Below, piece after piece: positions 1 through 9,844 of a stretch of 64,000 nt of DNA (positions are counted from its first letter, which is position 1; every line of letters begins with the position of its first letter). Where the stretch lies: NCBI GenBank assembly GCA_902778105.1, contig CACYWN010000010.1:17857-81856 (forward strand), written 5' to 3'. The translations under genes were made by a program, and so were the position numbers. A model generated the notes under the pieces. It did no database searches. It was not told where the DNA came from and saw only the letters and a program-made list of their open reading frames with translations. Source of the stretch: an uncultured Bacteroidia bacterium (GTDB lineage: Bacteria > Bacteroidota > Bacteroidia > Bacteroidales > UBA932).

Positions 1-682
1 TGCCGCCGATGTAGCGGTTCTTCTGCGTGTCGGCGTAGTTGTCCTGGGCATAGTCATAGGCCTGCTTGAGCCGGGCCTCGGTCTCCGCGCAGAGGACGCT
101 GTCCTTCAGCGCGAGCGCGACGGATTCCCCGTACAGGGCTGTCAGGGCGCTGGCGTAATGCAGGCAGCTGTCCAGGAGGGCGGCCTTCTCGGGGTCCGCC
201 TCCTCCTGCGGGGCCGGCGCGAGCGCGAGCGAGTCGGCCCCCGCGAGGGAGTCGGCGGGCTGCCTCTTGAGCATGCCCTGCAGCGTTTCGTTCAGGAGCT
301 CGTAGCGACGGAGACCCGAGCGGGCGGCGATCCGGTACTGGTCGTTCAGGAGCACCTGCTCGTGGAAGGCGGAGGTCACGCGCGAGACCTCCTCCAGGGC
401 GAAGGCCATGTCGAAGGTGAACTCCGGCCGCTGGGTGTACAGCATGATGGTCACCTCGTCGGCGGACTTGAGGACCCGGTCGAAGGCCTCCCGCTGCGTC
501 CGGTTGTTCACCATCAGGGTGTCGGATTCCTGGGCCGATGCATAGGACTGCCGCAGCTCCTGCAGCAGGCTGTTCAGCGTGGACTGGAAGTCCTTCTCGG
601 GGACCACGGCGCGGGTCGGAAGGGCCAGCGGCAGGGAAACGGCCAGGAGGACGGCGTATCGGTAGCGAGATCGAATGCGCAT
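1..682 (-). CDS. Exported protein of unknown function, partial (C-terminus beyond window)
   Basis: The frame opens at ATG 682-680 on the minus strand and stays open to the window edge, giving about 227 residues. The N-terminus (MRIRSRYRYAVLLAVSLPLA) has a basic stretch and a hydrophobic core, so it looks like a signal peptide or signal anchor. The rest is helical and charged, with the stretch LYTQRPEFTFDMAFALEEVS. I have a vague memory of similar wording in uncharacterised Bacteroidales envelope proteins but cannot name a family. It starts only 11 bases after the stop of the patatin gene and is probably the next gene in that operon, so an envelope role is an inference from context. Codon use matches its neighbours. 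Confidence 0.7.
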   Translation of the reverse strand, partial: MRIRSRYRYAVLLAVSLPLALPTRAVVPEKDFQSTLNSLLQELRQSYASAQESDTLMVNNRTQREAFDRVLKSADEVTIMLYTQRPEFTFDMAFALEEVSRVTSAFHEQVLLNDQYRIAARSGLRRYELLNETLQGMLKRQPADSLAGADSLALAPAPQEEADPEKAALLDSCLHYASALTALYGESVALALKDSVLCAETEARLKQAYDYAQDNYADTQKNRYIGG

Positions 683-693
683 AAGGCCAGTCT

Positions 694-3240
694 TTAGAAG
701 GTAAATCCGATGGAGGCGTACGTGGTGAATCCGGTGATGTCGCACCACTGGACGGCGACCCGCAGGGGGCCGATGATCGTCTGCCGGGCGTATTCAGCGC
801 CGAAGGCGTAGACTTGGGATCCCAGGAACATAAATTCGAAGGAAGAGTCCCGCAGGAAGACTCCGGCCCGGGCCGTCGCGTAATTCTTGCGCAGGAAGCG
901 GTAGCGGAGGTCCAGCTGCGGCACGAGGGTGAGTTTGGCGGTCTCCCGGAAACCCAGGGGGAAGCCGAAGAAGGGAATCTGGCGCTCGGCGTACCGGTTC
1001 GGCAGGAAACCGCCCACGACCACGGCGTGCCTGAAGTTCATCTGTTCCGTTTCCAGCGAGTTGAAACCGAAGTAAACGGCAGGCTGGACCGTAAAATTCT
1101 CTCCGATGGTGAAGGCGGCCTCGAAGCTGCCCATGAAGCTGAAATAGGGAAGAACCGGGTCTCTCCGGGTGAACCAGTCGTCGGGAACGTCCGGGGCGCC
1201 TTCGCTCTCATCGGAGGTATCACCTTCCGCCCGGGTCGGGAACTGGAAGCCTGCCGCATCGCCCTGGCTGCCGTCGTCAATGTCCTCGTCAGGATGATAC
1301 TCCCAATTGTTATCCCAGTAGTAAGAGGGCTTCTTCCGCCCGTAGAAGACATAGCGGCCGTCGGCCAGGAACCGGACGCCCCGCGTGGGGAAATAGCCGT
1401 CGTCGAAGGTGTCGTGCTTGAAGGTCCCGAAACCGGAGAGCCACAGACTCCGCCAGTCCCAGCCGTCGTTGTGGTCCGTGAAGCCCAGGCGGTGCTCGTA
1501 GGGATTCATTTCGGCCGTCACGCCGACCCGGAGGGAGCCTTTCCGAAGCCGGGAGTCTTCCAGGTAACCGTCCACGGCGGCGTGGAAGAGCTTCTCGTGG
1601 GTGTCGTTCGCCCAGCCGAGCGTCGCATTTGTCAGGCCCAGGCGGCCGACGATGCCGTAGGAGGGAAGGCCGATCCGGGACTTGGTGCCCCAGTCCACGG
1701 TCAGCGCCGGATTCGTGCCCAGCTTGAGATCCGCGGTCATGCGCATGCCGGTCAGGCGGCGGGTGCCCAGGCCGTAGTGGAGGGCGACGGCCACGGTCTC
1801 GTCGGTATCGGCCCGGAGGCCGACGGCGAGGTCGTTCGTCTGGCCCTTCTGGCATTCGAAGACGAGGGTGTAGGGCTCTTCGGACCCTTCCAGGTGGTAG
1901 GTGACAGATTCGAAGGCGTTGGTGCCGTAGATGCTGTTCAGGAGGCGTTCGATGATGGTCCGGTCATATATCCCGTCGGCCGGGTAGTCCTTGGGGTGGA
2001 GGATCCAGCGCTTCTCCCGCTCCTTGATGCCGAGGAACTTGACCTCGCCCACCTTGACCTTCTTCTGGGCCAGGTTGAGGGCGGCCGGGTGGCTGGCGAC
2101 CTCGGGCTTCCGCTTTCCGGCGACGAGCTTGGCGATGGCCTCGAACAGCTCCTTCTGCTGGATCGCGTTCTGGTAGCCCTGGTCGATGATGTCATCGACG
2201 GAAGCGTCGTCGAAGGACAGCATCGTGTAGCCCTTCAGCTCGTGATGGACGCCTACGTCCAGCATCTTGCGGGCAGGGCCGTTCGCGGAGGAGGCCAGGA
2301 GGGTGATGGTCTGCAGGAGGAAGTCGACGGGGGAGTTGAGCTCGTTCAGTTCGCGGTGGATGGACATGTCCGAGCCGATGATGATGTCCGCGCCCATCGC
2401 CTTGGCGATATCGACGGGATAGTTGTTCCGCATGCCGCCGTCCAGGAGCACCTCGCCGTTCTTGCGCACGGCGCGGAAGTAGAACGGAATGGCCATCGTG
2501 GAACGCAGGGCGTCGGTGATGCTGCCGGAGGTCCAGTACTTGGGCGTCATCGCGTACAGGTCCGTGGCGACGCAGGCGTAGGGGATGGGCAGGTCCGCGA
2601 AGCTGATGCTGTCCTGGTAGCCCACGGTCACGGAGCTGAGCATGTTCCGCACGTTCAGGCCGTACAGGAAGCCGTCGGGCATGCCGAGGCCCATCCGGGA
2701 GATGGACTCGTTGAGCATGTCGGCCGAACTGTGGCCGGACTCCGCCGCCATCTTGTCGGCGATCCGTTCGTTCTTCAGGCGGTCCGCCAGGTCCTCGTCA
2801 TCGTAGTGGTGCGGGATGCGGAGCGTGTAAGTCTCGCGGTATTTGCGGAGTTTGTAGCCGATGTATTCCGTGGGAACGTCATCCGACATCATAATGGGCC
2901 ATTCGATGGCGCGCACGAGGGAATCCAGTTGGTCGTGCTTGTAGCCCAGGGCGTACAGGCCGCCCACGAGGCCGCCCATGCTGGTGCCCGTGACGATGTC
3001 GACGGGAATGCCGAGCTCTTCCATATACTTAATCACGCCCAGGTGCGCGAGGCCGCGGGCGCCGCCGCCGGCGAGGACCAGGCCCACCGTGGGCCTGTAC
3101 TGCCGGATGGAGTCCATCCGGGCCCGCACCTTGGCGAAGGCGATGGAGTCGGCCGCAGGATTCGCACTGGGCAGGATTTGCGCAAAACCGGGAAGGGAAA
3201 GAGCGCAGGAGAGGACAAGCAGCGTTACAAGTTTTTTCAT
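694..3240 (-). CDS. Patatin-like phospholipase with C-terminal outer-membrane beta-barrel
   Basis: 848 aa with signal peptide (MKKLVTLLVLSCALSLPGFA). The patatin domain covers about residues 50-350: oxyanion-hole GGGARG at 58-63, nucleophile motif GTSMGG with Ser87, and the DGG motif with Asp266, so the Ser/Asp dyad of RssA/patatin hydrolases is intact. Residues about 390-460 look like a POTRA-type linker. About 470-848 resembles a surface-antigen (BamA/Omp85-like) beta-barrel of alternating short strands ending in a phenylalanine (IGFTF). This matches PlpD-like, type Vd-like phospholipases. Inferred role: outer-membrane lipid hydrolysis or surface display of a lipase. It has its own -7 element just upstream and leads the operon with the partial gene at the left edge. 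Confidence 0.9.
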   Translation of the reverse strand: MKKLVTLLVLSCALSLPGFAQILPSANPAADSIAFAKVRARMDSIRQYRPTVGLVLAGGGARGLAHLGVIKYMEELGIPVDIVTGTSMGGLVGGLYALGYKHDQLDSLVRAIEWPIMMSDDVPTEYIGYKLRKYRETYTLRIPHHYDDEDLADRLKNERIADKMAAESGHSSADMLNESISRMGLGMPDGFLYGLNVRNMLSSVTVGYQDSISFADLPIPYACVATDLYAMTPKYWTSGSITDALRSTMAIPFYFRAVRKNGEVLLDGGMRNNYPVDIAKAMGADIIIGSDMSIHRELNELNSPVDFLLQTITLLASSANGPARKMLDVGVHHELKGYTMLSFDDASVDDIIDQGYQNAIQQKELFEAIAKLVAGKRKPEVASHPAALNLAQKKVKVGEVKFLGIKEREKRWILHPKDYPADGIYDRTIIERLLNSIYGTNAFESVTYHLEGSEEPYTLVFECQKGQTNDLAVGLRADTDETVAVALHYGLGTRRLTGMRMTADLKLGTNPALTVDWGTKSRIGLPSYGIVGRLGLTNATLGWANDTHEKLFHAAVDGYLEDSRLRKGSLRVGVTAEMNPYEHRLGFTDHNDGWDWRSLWLSGFGTFKHDTFDDGYFPTRGVRFLADGRYVFYGRKKPSYYWDNNWEYHPDEDIDDGSQGDAAGFQFPTRAEGDTSDESEGAPDVPDDWFTRRDPVLPYFSFMGSFEAAFTIGENFTVQPAVYFGFNSLETEQMNFRHAVVVGGFLPNRYAERQIPFFGFPLGFRETAKLTLVPQLDLRYRFLRKNYATARAGVFLRDSSFEFMFLGSQVYAFGAEYARQTIIGPLRVAVQWCDITGFTTYASIGFTF

Positions 3241-3270
3241 TACGGAAAAGCGTGGTTATTCTTTAACTTT

Positions 3271-3278
3271 CAAATATA
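3271..3278 (-). promoter_or_regulatory. Bacteroidetes -7 promoter element (TATATTTG) for the patatin gene
   Basis: TATATTTG on the minus strand fits TAnnTTTG and lies about 30 bases before the ATG at 3240. It is back to back with a plus-strand element at 3300. Confidence 0.6.
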
Positions 3279-3299
3279 CGGTTTTTTTCCAAGAATTGT

Positions 3300-3307
3300 T
3301 ACCTTTG
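3300..3307 (+). promoter_or_regulatory. Bacteroidetes -7 promoter element (TACCTTTG)
   Basis: TACCTTTG fits TAnnTTTG and lies 21 bases before the ATG at 3329. It would drive the small membrane protein and the coupled peptidase gene. Confidence 0.6.
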
Positions 3308-3328
3308 TATATCCAACAAGTTTGCATT

Positions 3329-3775
3329 ATGGCTAAGACAACCGGAAAAATCATTGCATGGATCATCGTGATCCTGCTGCTCGTGGGAGCTGGCTTCGGC
3401 TATTACAAATTCATGTGGGTGTTCAGCGACGGTACGAAAACCGGCGAACTGAACTCCCTTACCTACACCGGATACATCTGGAAGACCTATGAGGGCGAGA
3501 TGATCCTCTCCGGCTACGGCAACAAGGCCGGGCAGAGCGGGACGGTCCAGTCCAAGATCTTCAAGTTTTCCGTGGACGACAAGGCCGTCGCCGAGCAACT
3601 CCAGCAACTCACCGGACAGCGGGTCACCGTCCATTTCAAGGAGTACAAGGGTGCCCTTCCCTGGCGCGGTTATGAACGGGCCATCGTGGACCGGATCGAC
3701 AATGCCGAACCCGTCGTGAGCGAACCCTCCAACCGTCTTCCTTATGATGCTTCCGCCGAACAGGTCTTCCTATGA
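3329..3775 (+). CDS. Small membrane-anchored protein of unknown function
   Basis: 148 aa. Start at ATG 3329, just after a TACCTTTG promoter; a longer upstream frame would run through the promoter and antisense to the patatin gene. One N-terminal membrane segment (IIAWIIVILLLVGAGFGYY, about residues 8-26) is followed by a roughly 120-residue domain with FSDGTKTGELNSLTYTGYIW and KTYEGEM. These resemble a conserved Bacteroidetes family of single-pass proteins of unknown role that is sometimes mislabelled 6-phosphogluconate dehydrogenase; no dehydrogenase feature is present. The stop overlaps the next start (ATGA), so the two genes are probably translationally coupled. The link to the peptidase may be functional, but this is inference. 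Confidence 0.8.
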   Translation: MAKTTGKIIAWIIVILLLVGAGFGYYKFMWVFSDGTKTGELNSLTYTGYIWKTYEGEMILSGYGNKAGQSGTVQSKIFKFSVDDKAVAEQLQQLTGQRVTVHFKEYKGALPWRGYERAIVDRIDNAEPVVSEPSNRLPYDASAEQVFL

Positions 3776-5760
3776 GAAAATACATGATCCTTCTGGGCGC
3801 CACCCTCGTGGGCGGCGCTCTTTTTGCCCAGCCCCGTATCCTGGGAACGCATGCCGCGCATGACGGAAAACTCCTGACGATGGAGGACGCCGTCGCCAGC
3901 CGGGCCGTCTATCCGGAGAACCGCTATTATACCTGGCTCAACGACAACGAGTACCGGTTCCTCAACGGATCCCGCTGGGATTCCGACCGGGTGGACGAAA
4001 ACCTGGAACTCCCGCAGGACCTCTCCGGCTGGACGGCCTTCACCGAAGGGAACAGCCTCTATATCACGGACTACAGGGACACGGTCGCCGTGGCCGTCTC
4101 CAACGACCGCGAGATAGTCTACGGCCAGTCCGTAAGCCGGAACGAATTCGGCATCGACGGAGGAATCTTCTGGTCCCCCTCCGGAGCGAAACTTGCCTTC
4201 TACCGCAAGGACGAATCCCGCGTGACGGACTTTCCGCTCCTGGACATCGAGACCCGGACCGGCGGGTTGGAACTCCTGAAGTATCCGATGAACGGGATGG
4301 ACTCCGAAATCGTCTCCCTCGGGATCTACGACCTGGAAAAAGGAAGCACCGTGTACCTGAATGTGCCGGATTTCACCCCGGAGCGCTTCCTGACAAACAT
4401 CAGCTGGTCACCGGATGACAAGTCGGTCTATGTCCAGGTTCTCGACCGCACCCAGCACCATCTGAAGCTGAACCAGTACTGTGCCGCGACAGGACAGTTC
4501 ATCCGGACGCTCCTCACCGAGGACAATGACGCCTGGGTGGAACCGCTGGACCCGGTTCACTTCGTAAAAGGACGCCGCGACCTGATGATTTACCGCACCG
4601 ACAACCGGGACGGTTTCAGGAGCCTGTATCTGCTTGACACATTGGGAAATATCCGCCGCATCACGGACGTGGACGCCGATGTCGAATATGTCGGCAACGA
4701 CGGAGTGGACATCTTCTACACCTCGGCCGAGGTCTCCCCCATCGAGAACCACCTGTACAAGATGAGCGTCAAGGCTCCCGCGAAGAATGCCGTCAAGAAG
4801 GCGAAGTTCGGGAAGCCGGTCGCCCTTACTCCGGAACGCGGCTGGCACGCCATCTCGATGAATGATGCCTGTACCTGGTTCTTCGACCGCTACTCCAACC
4901 TGGATACCCCGGGAATCACGCTGCTGCGCAGTACGGACGGAAAGAACACCCGGACCTTGCTGGAAGCGGCCGACCCGCTCGCCGAATACGCCTCCTGCGC
5001 CGTCGAACTGGGCACTGTTCCCAGCGCGGACGGCCAGTTCGACAACTATTACCGGCTCTATTACCCGAAGGATTTCGACCCTGCGAAGAAGTACCCGGTC
5101 ATCCTGTATGTCTACGGCGGACCGCATTCCCAGATGGTCCAGGATTCCTGGCTCGGGAACGTGCGGATGTGGGAAATGCTGATGGCCCAGAAGGGTTATC
5201 TCGTCTATGTCCAGGACAACAGGGGCACTTCCAACCAGGGCGCCGCTTTTGAAAAAGCCATCAACCGCCAGTGCGGACAGGCCGAAATGGCCGACCAGAT
5301 GGTGGGTATCCGCCGCCTGATGGAACTTCCCTATGTGGACAAGGACCGGATCGGCGTCCATGGCTGGAGCTATGGCGGCTTCATGACCATCAGCCTGATT
5401 ACGAATTACCCGGACGTGTTCAAGGTCGGCGTTGCCGGCGGACCGGTCATCGACTGGAAGTGGTACGAAATCATGTACGGCGAACGCTACATGGATACGG
5501 AAGCGACGAACCCTGAAGGATTTGCGAAAACTTCCCTGATCAATAAGGCAAAAGACCTGAAAGGCAAGCTCCTCATCTGCCAGGGCGCCGTGGACAACAC
5601 CGTCGTCTGGGAGCATTCCCTCAGTTTCGTCGAGGAGTGCATCCGGAACAATGTCCAGGTGGACTACTTCCCCTATCCGACGGACCAGCACAACGTGATG
5701 GGCGTCCGCCGGATCCACCTGATGGACAAGGTGACGATGTATTTCGAGGACTACCTGTAA
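3772..5760 (+). CDS. S9B family peptidase (dipeptidyl/prolyl tripeptidyl peptidase IV-like)
   Basis: 662 aa with an N-terminal signal peptide (MRKYMILLGATLVGGALFA). Residues about 40-400 carry the repeated pattern of an eight-bladed propeller. About 410-662 is the alpha/beta-hydrolase domain, with nucleophile motif GWSYGG (Ser533), Asp608 in GAVDNTV and His640 in TDQHN; the spacing matches S9 enzymes. The stretch NEFGIDGG before the catalytic half resembles the region that binds the free amino terminus in Bacteroidetes S9B peptidases. Expected role: periplasmic removal of Xaa-Pro di- or tripeptides from peptide N-termini for amino-acid uptake. It overlaps the upstream gene by four bases, and its 3' end overlaps the convergent GH28 gene by ten. 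Confidence 0.92.
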   Translation: MRKYMILLGATLVGGALFAQPRILGTHAAHDGKLLTMEDAVASRAVYPENRYYTWLNDNEYRFLNGSRWDSDRVDENLELPQDLSGWTAFTEGNSLYITDYRDTVAVAVSNDREIVYGQSVSRNEFGIDGGIFWSPSGAKLAFYRKDESRVTDFPLLDIETRTGGLELLKYPMNGMDSEIVSLGIYDLEKGSTVYLNVPDFTPERFLTNISWSPDDKSVYVQVLDRTQHHLKLNQYCAATGQFIRTLLTEDNDAWVEPLDPVHFVKGRRDLMIYRTDNRDGFRSLYLLDTLGNIRRITDVDADVEYVGNDGVDIFYTSAEVSPIENHLYKMSVKAPAKNAVKKAKFGKPVALTPERGWHAISMNDACTWFFDRYSNLDTPGITLLRSTDGKNTRTLLEAADPLAEYASCAVELGTVPSADGQFDNYYRLYYPKDFDPAKKYPVILYVYGGPHSQMVQDSWLGNVRMWEMLMAQKGYLVYVQDNRGTSNQGAAFEKAINRQCGQAEMADQMVGIRRLMELPYVDKDRIGVHGWSYGGFMTISLITNYPDVFKVGVAGGPVIDWKWYEIMYGERYMDTEATNPEGFAKTSLINKAKDLKGKLLICQGAVDNTVVWEHSLSFVEECIRNNVQVDYFPYPTDQHNVMGVRRIHLMDKVTMYFEDYL

Positions 5761-7127
5761 GTCTCGAAACGGACGTTATTCAGCTGAAGCATCCCGGCGT
5801 CATCGACCTGGGATGCTTCTTCCGTATAGAAGAAGAGGCAATCCTTCAGGGTGATGCCATGGATCATCTGCAAAGTGCCGGAAGCCTTGATGCCGATGCG
5901 CGTATCCCGGCAGATGACATGGGAGATATGGATGTCGGTAAAGTCCGGAAGGAAAGCCTCGGATTCAGCGGCAACCGCATCGTCCCGGCCGACGGGACGG
6001 TCGGCATAGGAAGTTTCGAAAACCACGGCTTCTCCCTGGATATCAGACATATAGATATCGGAAATCCAAATGTTTCCAGTCTTTCCGCCCCGTTCCGGCG
6101 CACTCTTGAACCGCAGGCCCGTGTCCGTCCCCGAGAAGGTATTGTCCTGCACGATGATATTGAACATTCCGCCGGAGAATTCCGAGCCGATGACAAAGCC
6201 GCCGTGGGCATGGAAGACGGTGTTGTCCACGATGAGGATGTTCTCACAGGGACCGCTTTTCAGGGCATCCGCCCCCGCTCCGGCCTTCAGGCAGATGCCG
6301 TCGTCGCCCACATCGACGGTATTGTTCACAACCAGCACGTTCCGGCACTGCATCAGGTCGATGCCGTCACCGTTCTGTGCATTCCAGGGGCAGCGCACCG
6401 TCACCCCGTCGATCGTCACTTCCTTGCAACGCTGCGGGACCAGATGGAACTTCGGGGCATTTTGGATGGTAACACCTTGAAAAAGAATTCGTTCACAGTC
6501 CGTAAAACGGATCAGGTGCGTGCGCATCTTTTCCTGGGCCTCATAGGTGTCGGCAATGTTGTCGAAGGAATGCAGGTCAAAGGGATACCAGAGATCCCCC
6601 TTGGGCGTCACGGTGCCGCCCATCCGCTTGAAGGCATTCCATTCCGTATCGCTCACTTTCCCCCGCTTTACGCCGCGCCACCATTCGCCGTTTCCGTCGA
6701 TGATGCCTTCTCCCGTGATACTGATGTCGGTCCGCTTGCTGGCCGTAATTCCCGGAACAGCCTTCCCTTTCTTCAGATGGGCTGCCCGGTCAGGCGTGAG
6801 CAGGATCACCGCGTTCTTCTCCAGATGCAAGTCGATATGGTCCTTCAGGGAAATGGGCCCGGTCAGGAAAATACCGGCCGGCACCACCAGATGTCCGCCA
6901 CCCTGTTTGGCCAAGGCTGAAATAGCCTTGGAAAAGGATTCGGTATTGTCGGTCAAGCCGTCCCCCACTCCGCCGAAATCCGTCAGCAGAACGGTCAATG
7001 CAGGGATGGACGGCTGAGCCGGCTCCTGAAGGGCCACCGGCAAGTTCTGGTAATACTTCTCATAGGACCCCGCACGGGCGGACAGCGCCAGGACGGCAAG
7101 GAGGATCGATATGCAGATTCTTTTCAT
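5751..7127 (-). CDS. Glycoside hydrolase family 28 (polygalacturonase-like), secreted
   Basis: 458 aa from ATG 7127. The upstream in-frame ATG at 7148 lies inside the TATCTTTG promoter, so the shorter start is chosen; it begins with a clear signal peptide (MKRICISILLAVLALSARA). The body is a right-handed beta-helix with GH28 signatures in order: NGDGIDL (Asp254, Asp257), GDDGICLKAG (Asp275, Asp276), HGGFVIGSE (His308) and LRFKSA, matching the catalytic aspartates, the histidine and the RIK-type motif. The family hydrolyses galacturonic acid or related alpha-linkages in pectin. It stands alone without susC/D here, so exact substrate and exo/endo mode are not visible. Confidence 0.92.
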   Translation of the reverse strand: MKRICISILLAVLALSARAGSYEKYYQNLPVALQEPAQPSIPALTVLLTDFGGVGDGLTDNTESFSKAISALAKQGGGHLVVPAGIFLTGPISLKDHIDLHLEKNAVILLTPDRAAHLKKGKAVPGITASKRTDISITGEGIIDGNGEWWRGVKRGKVSDTEWNAFKRMGGTVTPKGDLWYPFDLHSFDNIADTYEAQEKMRTHLIRFTDCERILFQGVTIQNAPKFHLVPQRCKEVTIDGVTVRCPWNAQNGDGIDLMQCRNVLVVNNTVDVGDDGICLKAGAGADALKSGPCENILIVDNTVFHAHGGFVIGSEFSGGMFNIIVQDNTFSGTDTGLRFKSAPERGGKTGNIWISDIYMSDIQGEAVVFETSYADRPVGRDDAVAAESEAFLPDFTDIHISHVICRDTRIGIKASGTLQMIHGITLKDCLFFYTEEASQVDDAGMLQLNNVRFETYR

Positions 7128-7145
7128 GTCAAAACGGTTGTCCTG

Positions 7146-7153
7146 CAAAGATA
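7146..7153 (-). promoter_or_regulatory. -7 promoter element (TATCTTTG) of the GH28 gene
   Basis: A perfect TAnnTTTG match on the minus strand, 18 bases before the chosen ATG. It decides the start of the GH28 gene. Confidence 0.65.
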
Positions 7154-7177
7154 AATGTTATCTTCATAAAATTTCAC

Positions 7178-7185
7178 TATATTCG
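7178..7185 (+). promoter_or_regulatory. Possible -7 promoter element (TATATTCG)
   Basis: Seven of eight positions match TAnnTTTG. It lies 39 bases before the IMPase-family start at 7225 in an AT-rich stretch. Weaker than the other elements. Confidence 0.35.
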
Positions 7186-7224
7186 CATATAAATCAAGAA
7201 GTCTTTTCCAACCGACCCACTTGC

Positions 7225-8019
7225 ATGAATCACCTACCCGATATCGAACAAGTTGTCGCCATCGTCCGGGAAGCTTCGTCCCTGATGGTCCGGGACGGGT
7301 TTGAAATCCAGGAGAAAGGCGCGCCGGAGAACATCGTGACCTCCTCGGACGTCGCAGTCCAGCATTTCCTGACCCGGCGGCTCGAAGCGCTCCTGCCCGG
7401 AAGCGGATTCCTGTGCGAAGAGGAGGACTATGCCGATACGTCCCATCGGCAGGTATGGATCATCGACCCGATTGACGGGACGACCAATTATGCCCGCGGC
7501 ATCGGCTTCTGCTGCATCAGCGTTGCTCTCACGGAGGACGGAAAGCCCGTGCTGGGCGTTGTCTACAGTCCCTGGAGGAATGAGTTATACTGCGCCCAGG
7601 CGGGAAAGGGAGCCTTCTGCAACGGACAGCCCATCCACGTTTCCGGGCGGTCTTTCGAAAACGGGCTGCTGTTCACCGCCATGAGCACCTACCGGAAGGA
7701 TCTCGCCCGCACGTGCAGCGACATCATCTATGACCTTTACCAGGAATGCAACGACCTCCGGAGAACGGGCTCCGCAGCGATGGAACTGTGCCTGATGGCC
7801 ACCGGAAAGGTCGAACTCTACTTCGAAATCCGCCTGTATCCCTGGGACTATGCCGCTGCAGCGCTGATCCTCCAGGAAGCCGGCGGAACCATCTGCGGAT
7901 TCGACGGAAGCTTTCCTCCCCTTAACCGGACCTCCCCGGTCATCGCCGCCAATACGGCGGAGAACTGCCGCAGGATCCTCGATACCGTGCACCGGCATCT
8001 CACGGAAATTCCCTATTGA
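7225..8019 (+). CDS. Inositol-monophosphatase family protein
   Basis: 264 aa from ATG 7225, preceded by an AT-rich promoter region. All metal-binding motifs of the Mg2+-dependent, Li+-sensitive phosphatase fold are present: acidic CEEED at 64-68, DPIDGTTN with Asp81 and Asp84, and the C-terminal WDYAAAALILQEAGG in which the Trp-Asp is the third metal site. The family covers inositol-1-phosphatase (SuhB), 3'(2'),5'-bisphosphate nucleotidase (CysQ) and FBPase-like enzymes; the sequence favours the inositol-monophosphatase branch, but the substrate is open. Cytoplasmic. The esterase gene follows after 15 bases and may be cotranscribed. Confidence 0.9.
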   Translation: MNHLPDIEQVVAIVREASSLMVRDGFEIQEKGAPENIVTSSDVAVQHFLTRRLEALLPGSGFLCEEEDYADTSHRQVWIIDPIDGTTNYARGIGFCCISVALTEDGKPVLGVVYSPWRNELYCAQAGKGAFCNGQPIHVSGRSFENGLLFTAMSTYRKDLARTCSDIIYDLYQECNDLRRTGSAAMELCLMATGKVELYFEIRLYPWDYAAAALILQEAGGTICGFDGSFPPLNRTSPVIAANTAENCRRILDTVHRHLTEIPY

Positions 8020-9153
<1,134 letters not shown>

Positions 9154-9176
9154 CTCCCGATTACGTGAGAACACGG

Positions 9177-9212
9177 AGACGGCTGGCTTCCGGGCCAGCC
9201 GTCATCGTTTTT
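9177..9212 (+). terminator. Rho-independent terminator after the esterase gene
   Basis: GACGGCTGGC pairs with GCCAGCCGTC across a six-base loop, followed within four bases by a run of five T. It ends the plus-strand transcript before the convergent lipoprotein gene. Confidence 0.85.
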
Positions 9213-9216
9213 CCCG

Positions 9217-9654
9217 CTACTTGTACCGGCGGAAGGTATAAGTGGTCTTCGTACCCAGGGATTCTTTCTGAATGACCAGTTTTGCACGCGTCATTTCAAG
9301 GACCTTGTATGTTCCGGAAAGGCGCATTTCGTATTTGAGGCCTTGCGTGAGCCAGAGCGTCTTGGTAAAACTGAGCTGTTTCCTGGAGGCGTTGTAGGAA
9401 AACTGCGAGCCGTCGACATCCACATCCTTGAGGTCGAACTGCGTGAAGCTTCCTTTCTTGGCAAGTGCAATGCGGGGCTCACTCAGGGAAAGGTAGAAAT
9501 GGACGCCGGAGTAATCGACCTGATTCTTGGATTCCAGTGCCCATACGCCGTAAATCGATCCCGACAGATCACCGGTATGACGGATCCTCGTTCCCCCGCA
9601 GGAAGTGAGCAGGAGCAGGCTGACAAAGGCAGCAGCAATTAAAATCTTCTTCAT
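9217..9654 (-). CDS. Small lipoprotein of unknown function
   Basis: 145 aa. The N-terminus MKKILIAAAFVSLLLLTSCGG has a lipobox (LTSC), so the mature protein is a lipid-anchored domain of about 125 residues with alternating beta strands (IYGVWALESKNQVDYSGVHFY and later KYEMRLSGTYKVLEM), reminiscent of lipocalin-like or META-type barrel domains. No catalytic motif is visible. It stands alone, converges on the esterase gene, and probably uses the TATTTTTG element at 9775-9782. Function unknown. Confidence 0.8.
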   Translation of the reverse strand: MKKILIAAAFVSLLLLTSCGGTRIRHTGDLSGSIYGVWALESKNQVDYSGVHFYLSLSEPRIALAKKGSFTQFDLKDVDVDGSQFSYNASRKQLSFTKTLWLTQGLKYEMRLSGTYKVLEMTRAKLVIQKESLGTKTTYTFRRYK

Positions 9655-9774
9655 ATTACCAGTTCGTTGACAAGTATGTAATTCATTATTTATCAGTTAA
9701 CTTCTAAAAAGGCTGGCCTTTCCTGGGTCTTGTTTCTTTCCGGTTGCCATGATGCCGTCATTTCAGTATATCTA

Positions 9775-9782
9775 CAAAAATA
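9775..9782 (-). promoter_or_regulatory. -7 promoter element (TATTTTTG) upstream of the lipoprotein gene
   Basis: Matches TAnnTTTG on the minus strand in an AT-rich tract. It would give a leader of roughly 115 bases before the ATG at 9654. Confidence 0.45.
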
Positions 9783-9844
9783 ACGTTTTTTCTGGAAAAA
9801 AGTTAGTATTGTATTCGTTGACCACTGACTCGGAAGGGTTGATC

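Noticed and set aside
814-3336. Long plus-strand open frame (840 codons) across the patatin gene
   Set aside because: It is antisense to a protein with intact catalytic motifs, has no recognisable domain, and arises from high GC at third positions.
3329-3775. 6-phosphogluconate dehydrogenase label for the small membrane protein
   Set aside because: No nucleotide-binding or dehydrogenase motif; it is a single-pass protein of 148 residues.
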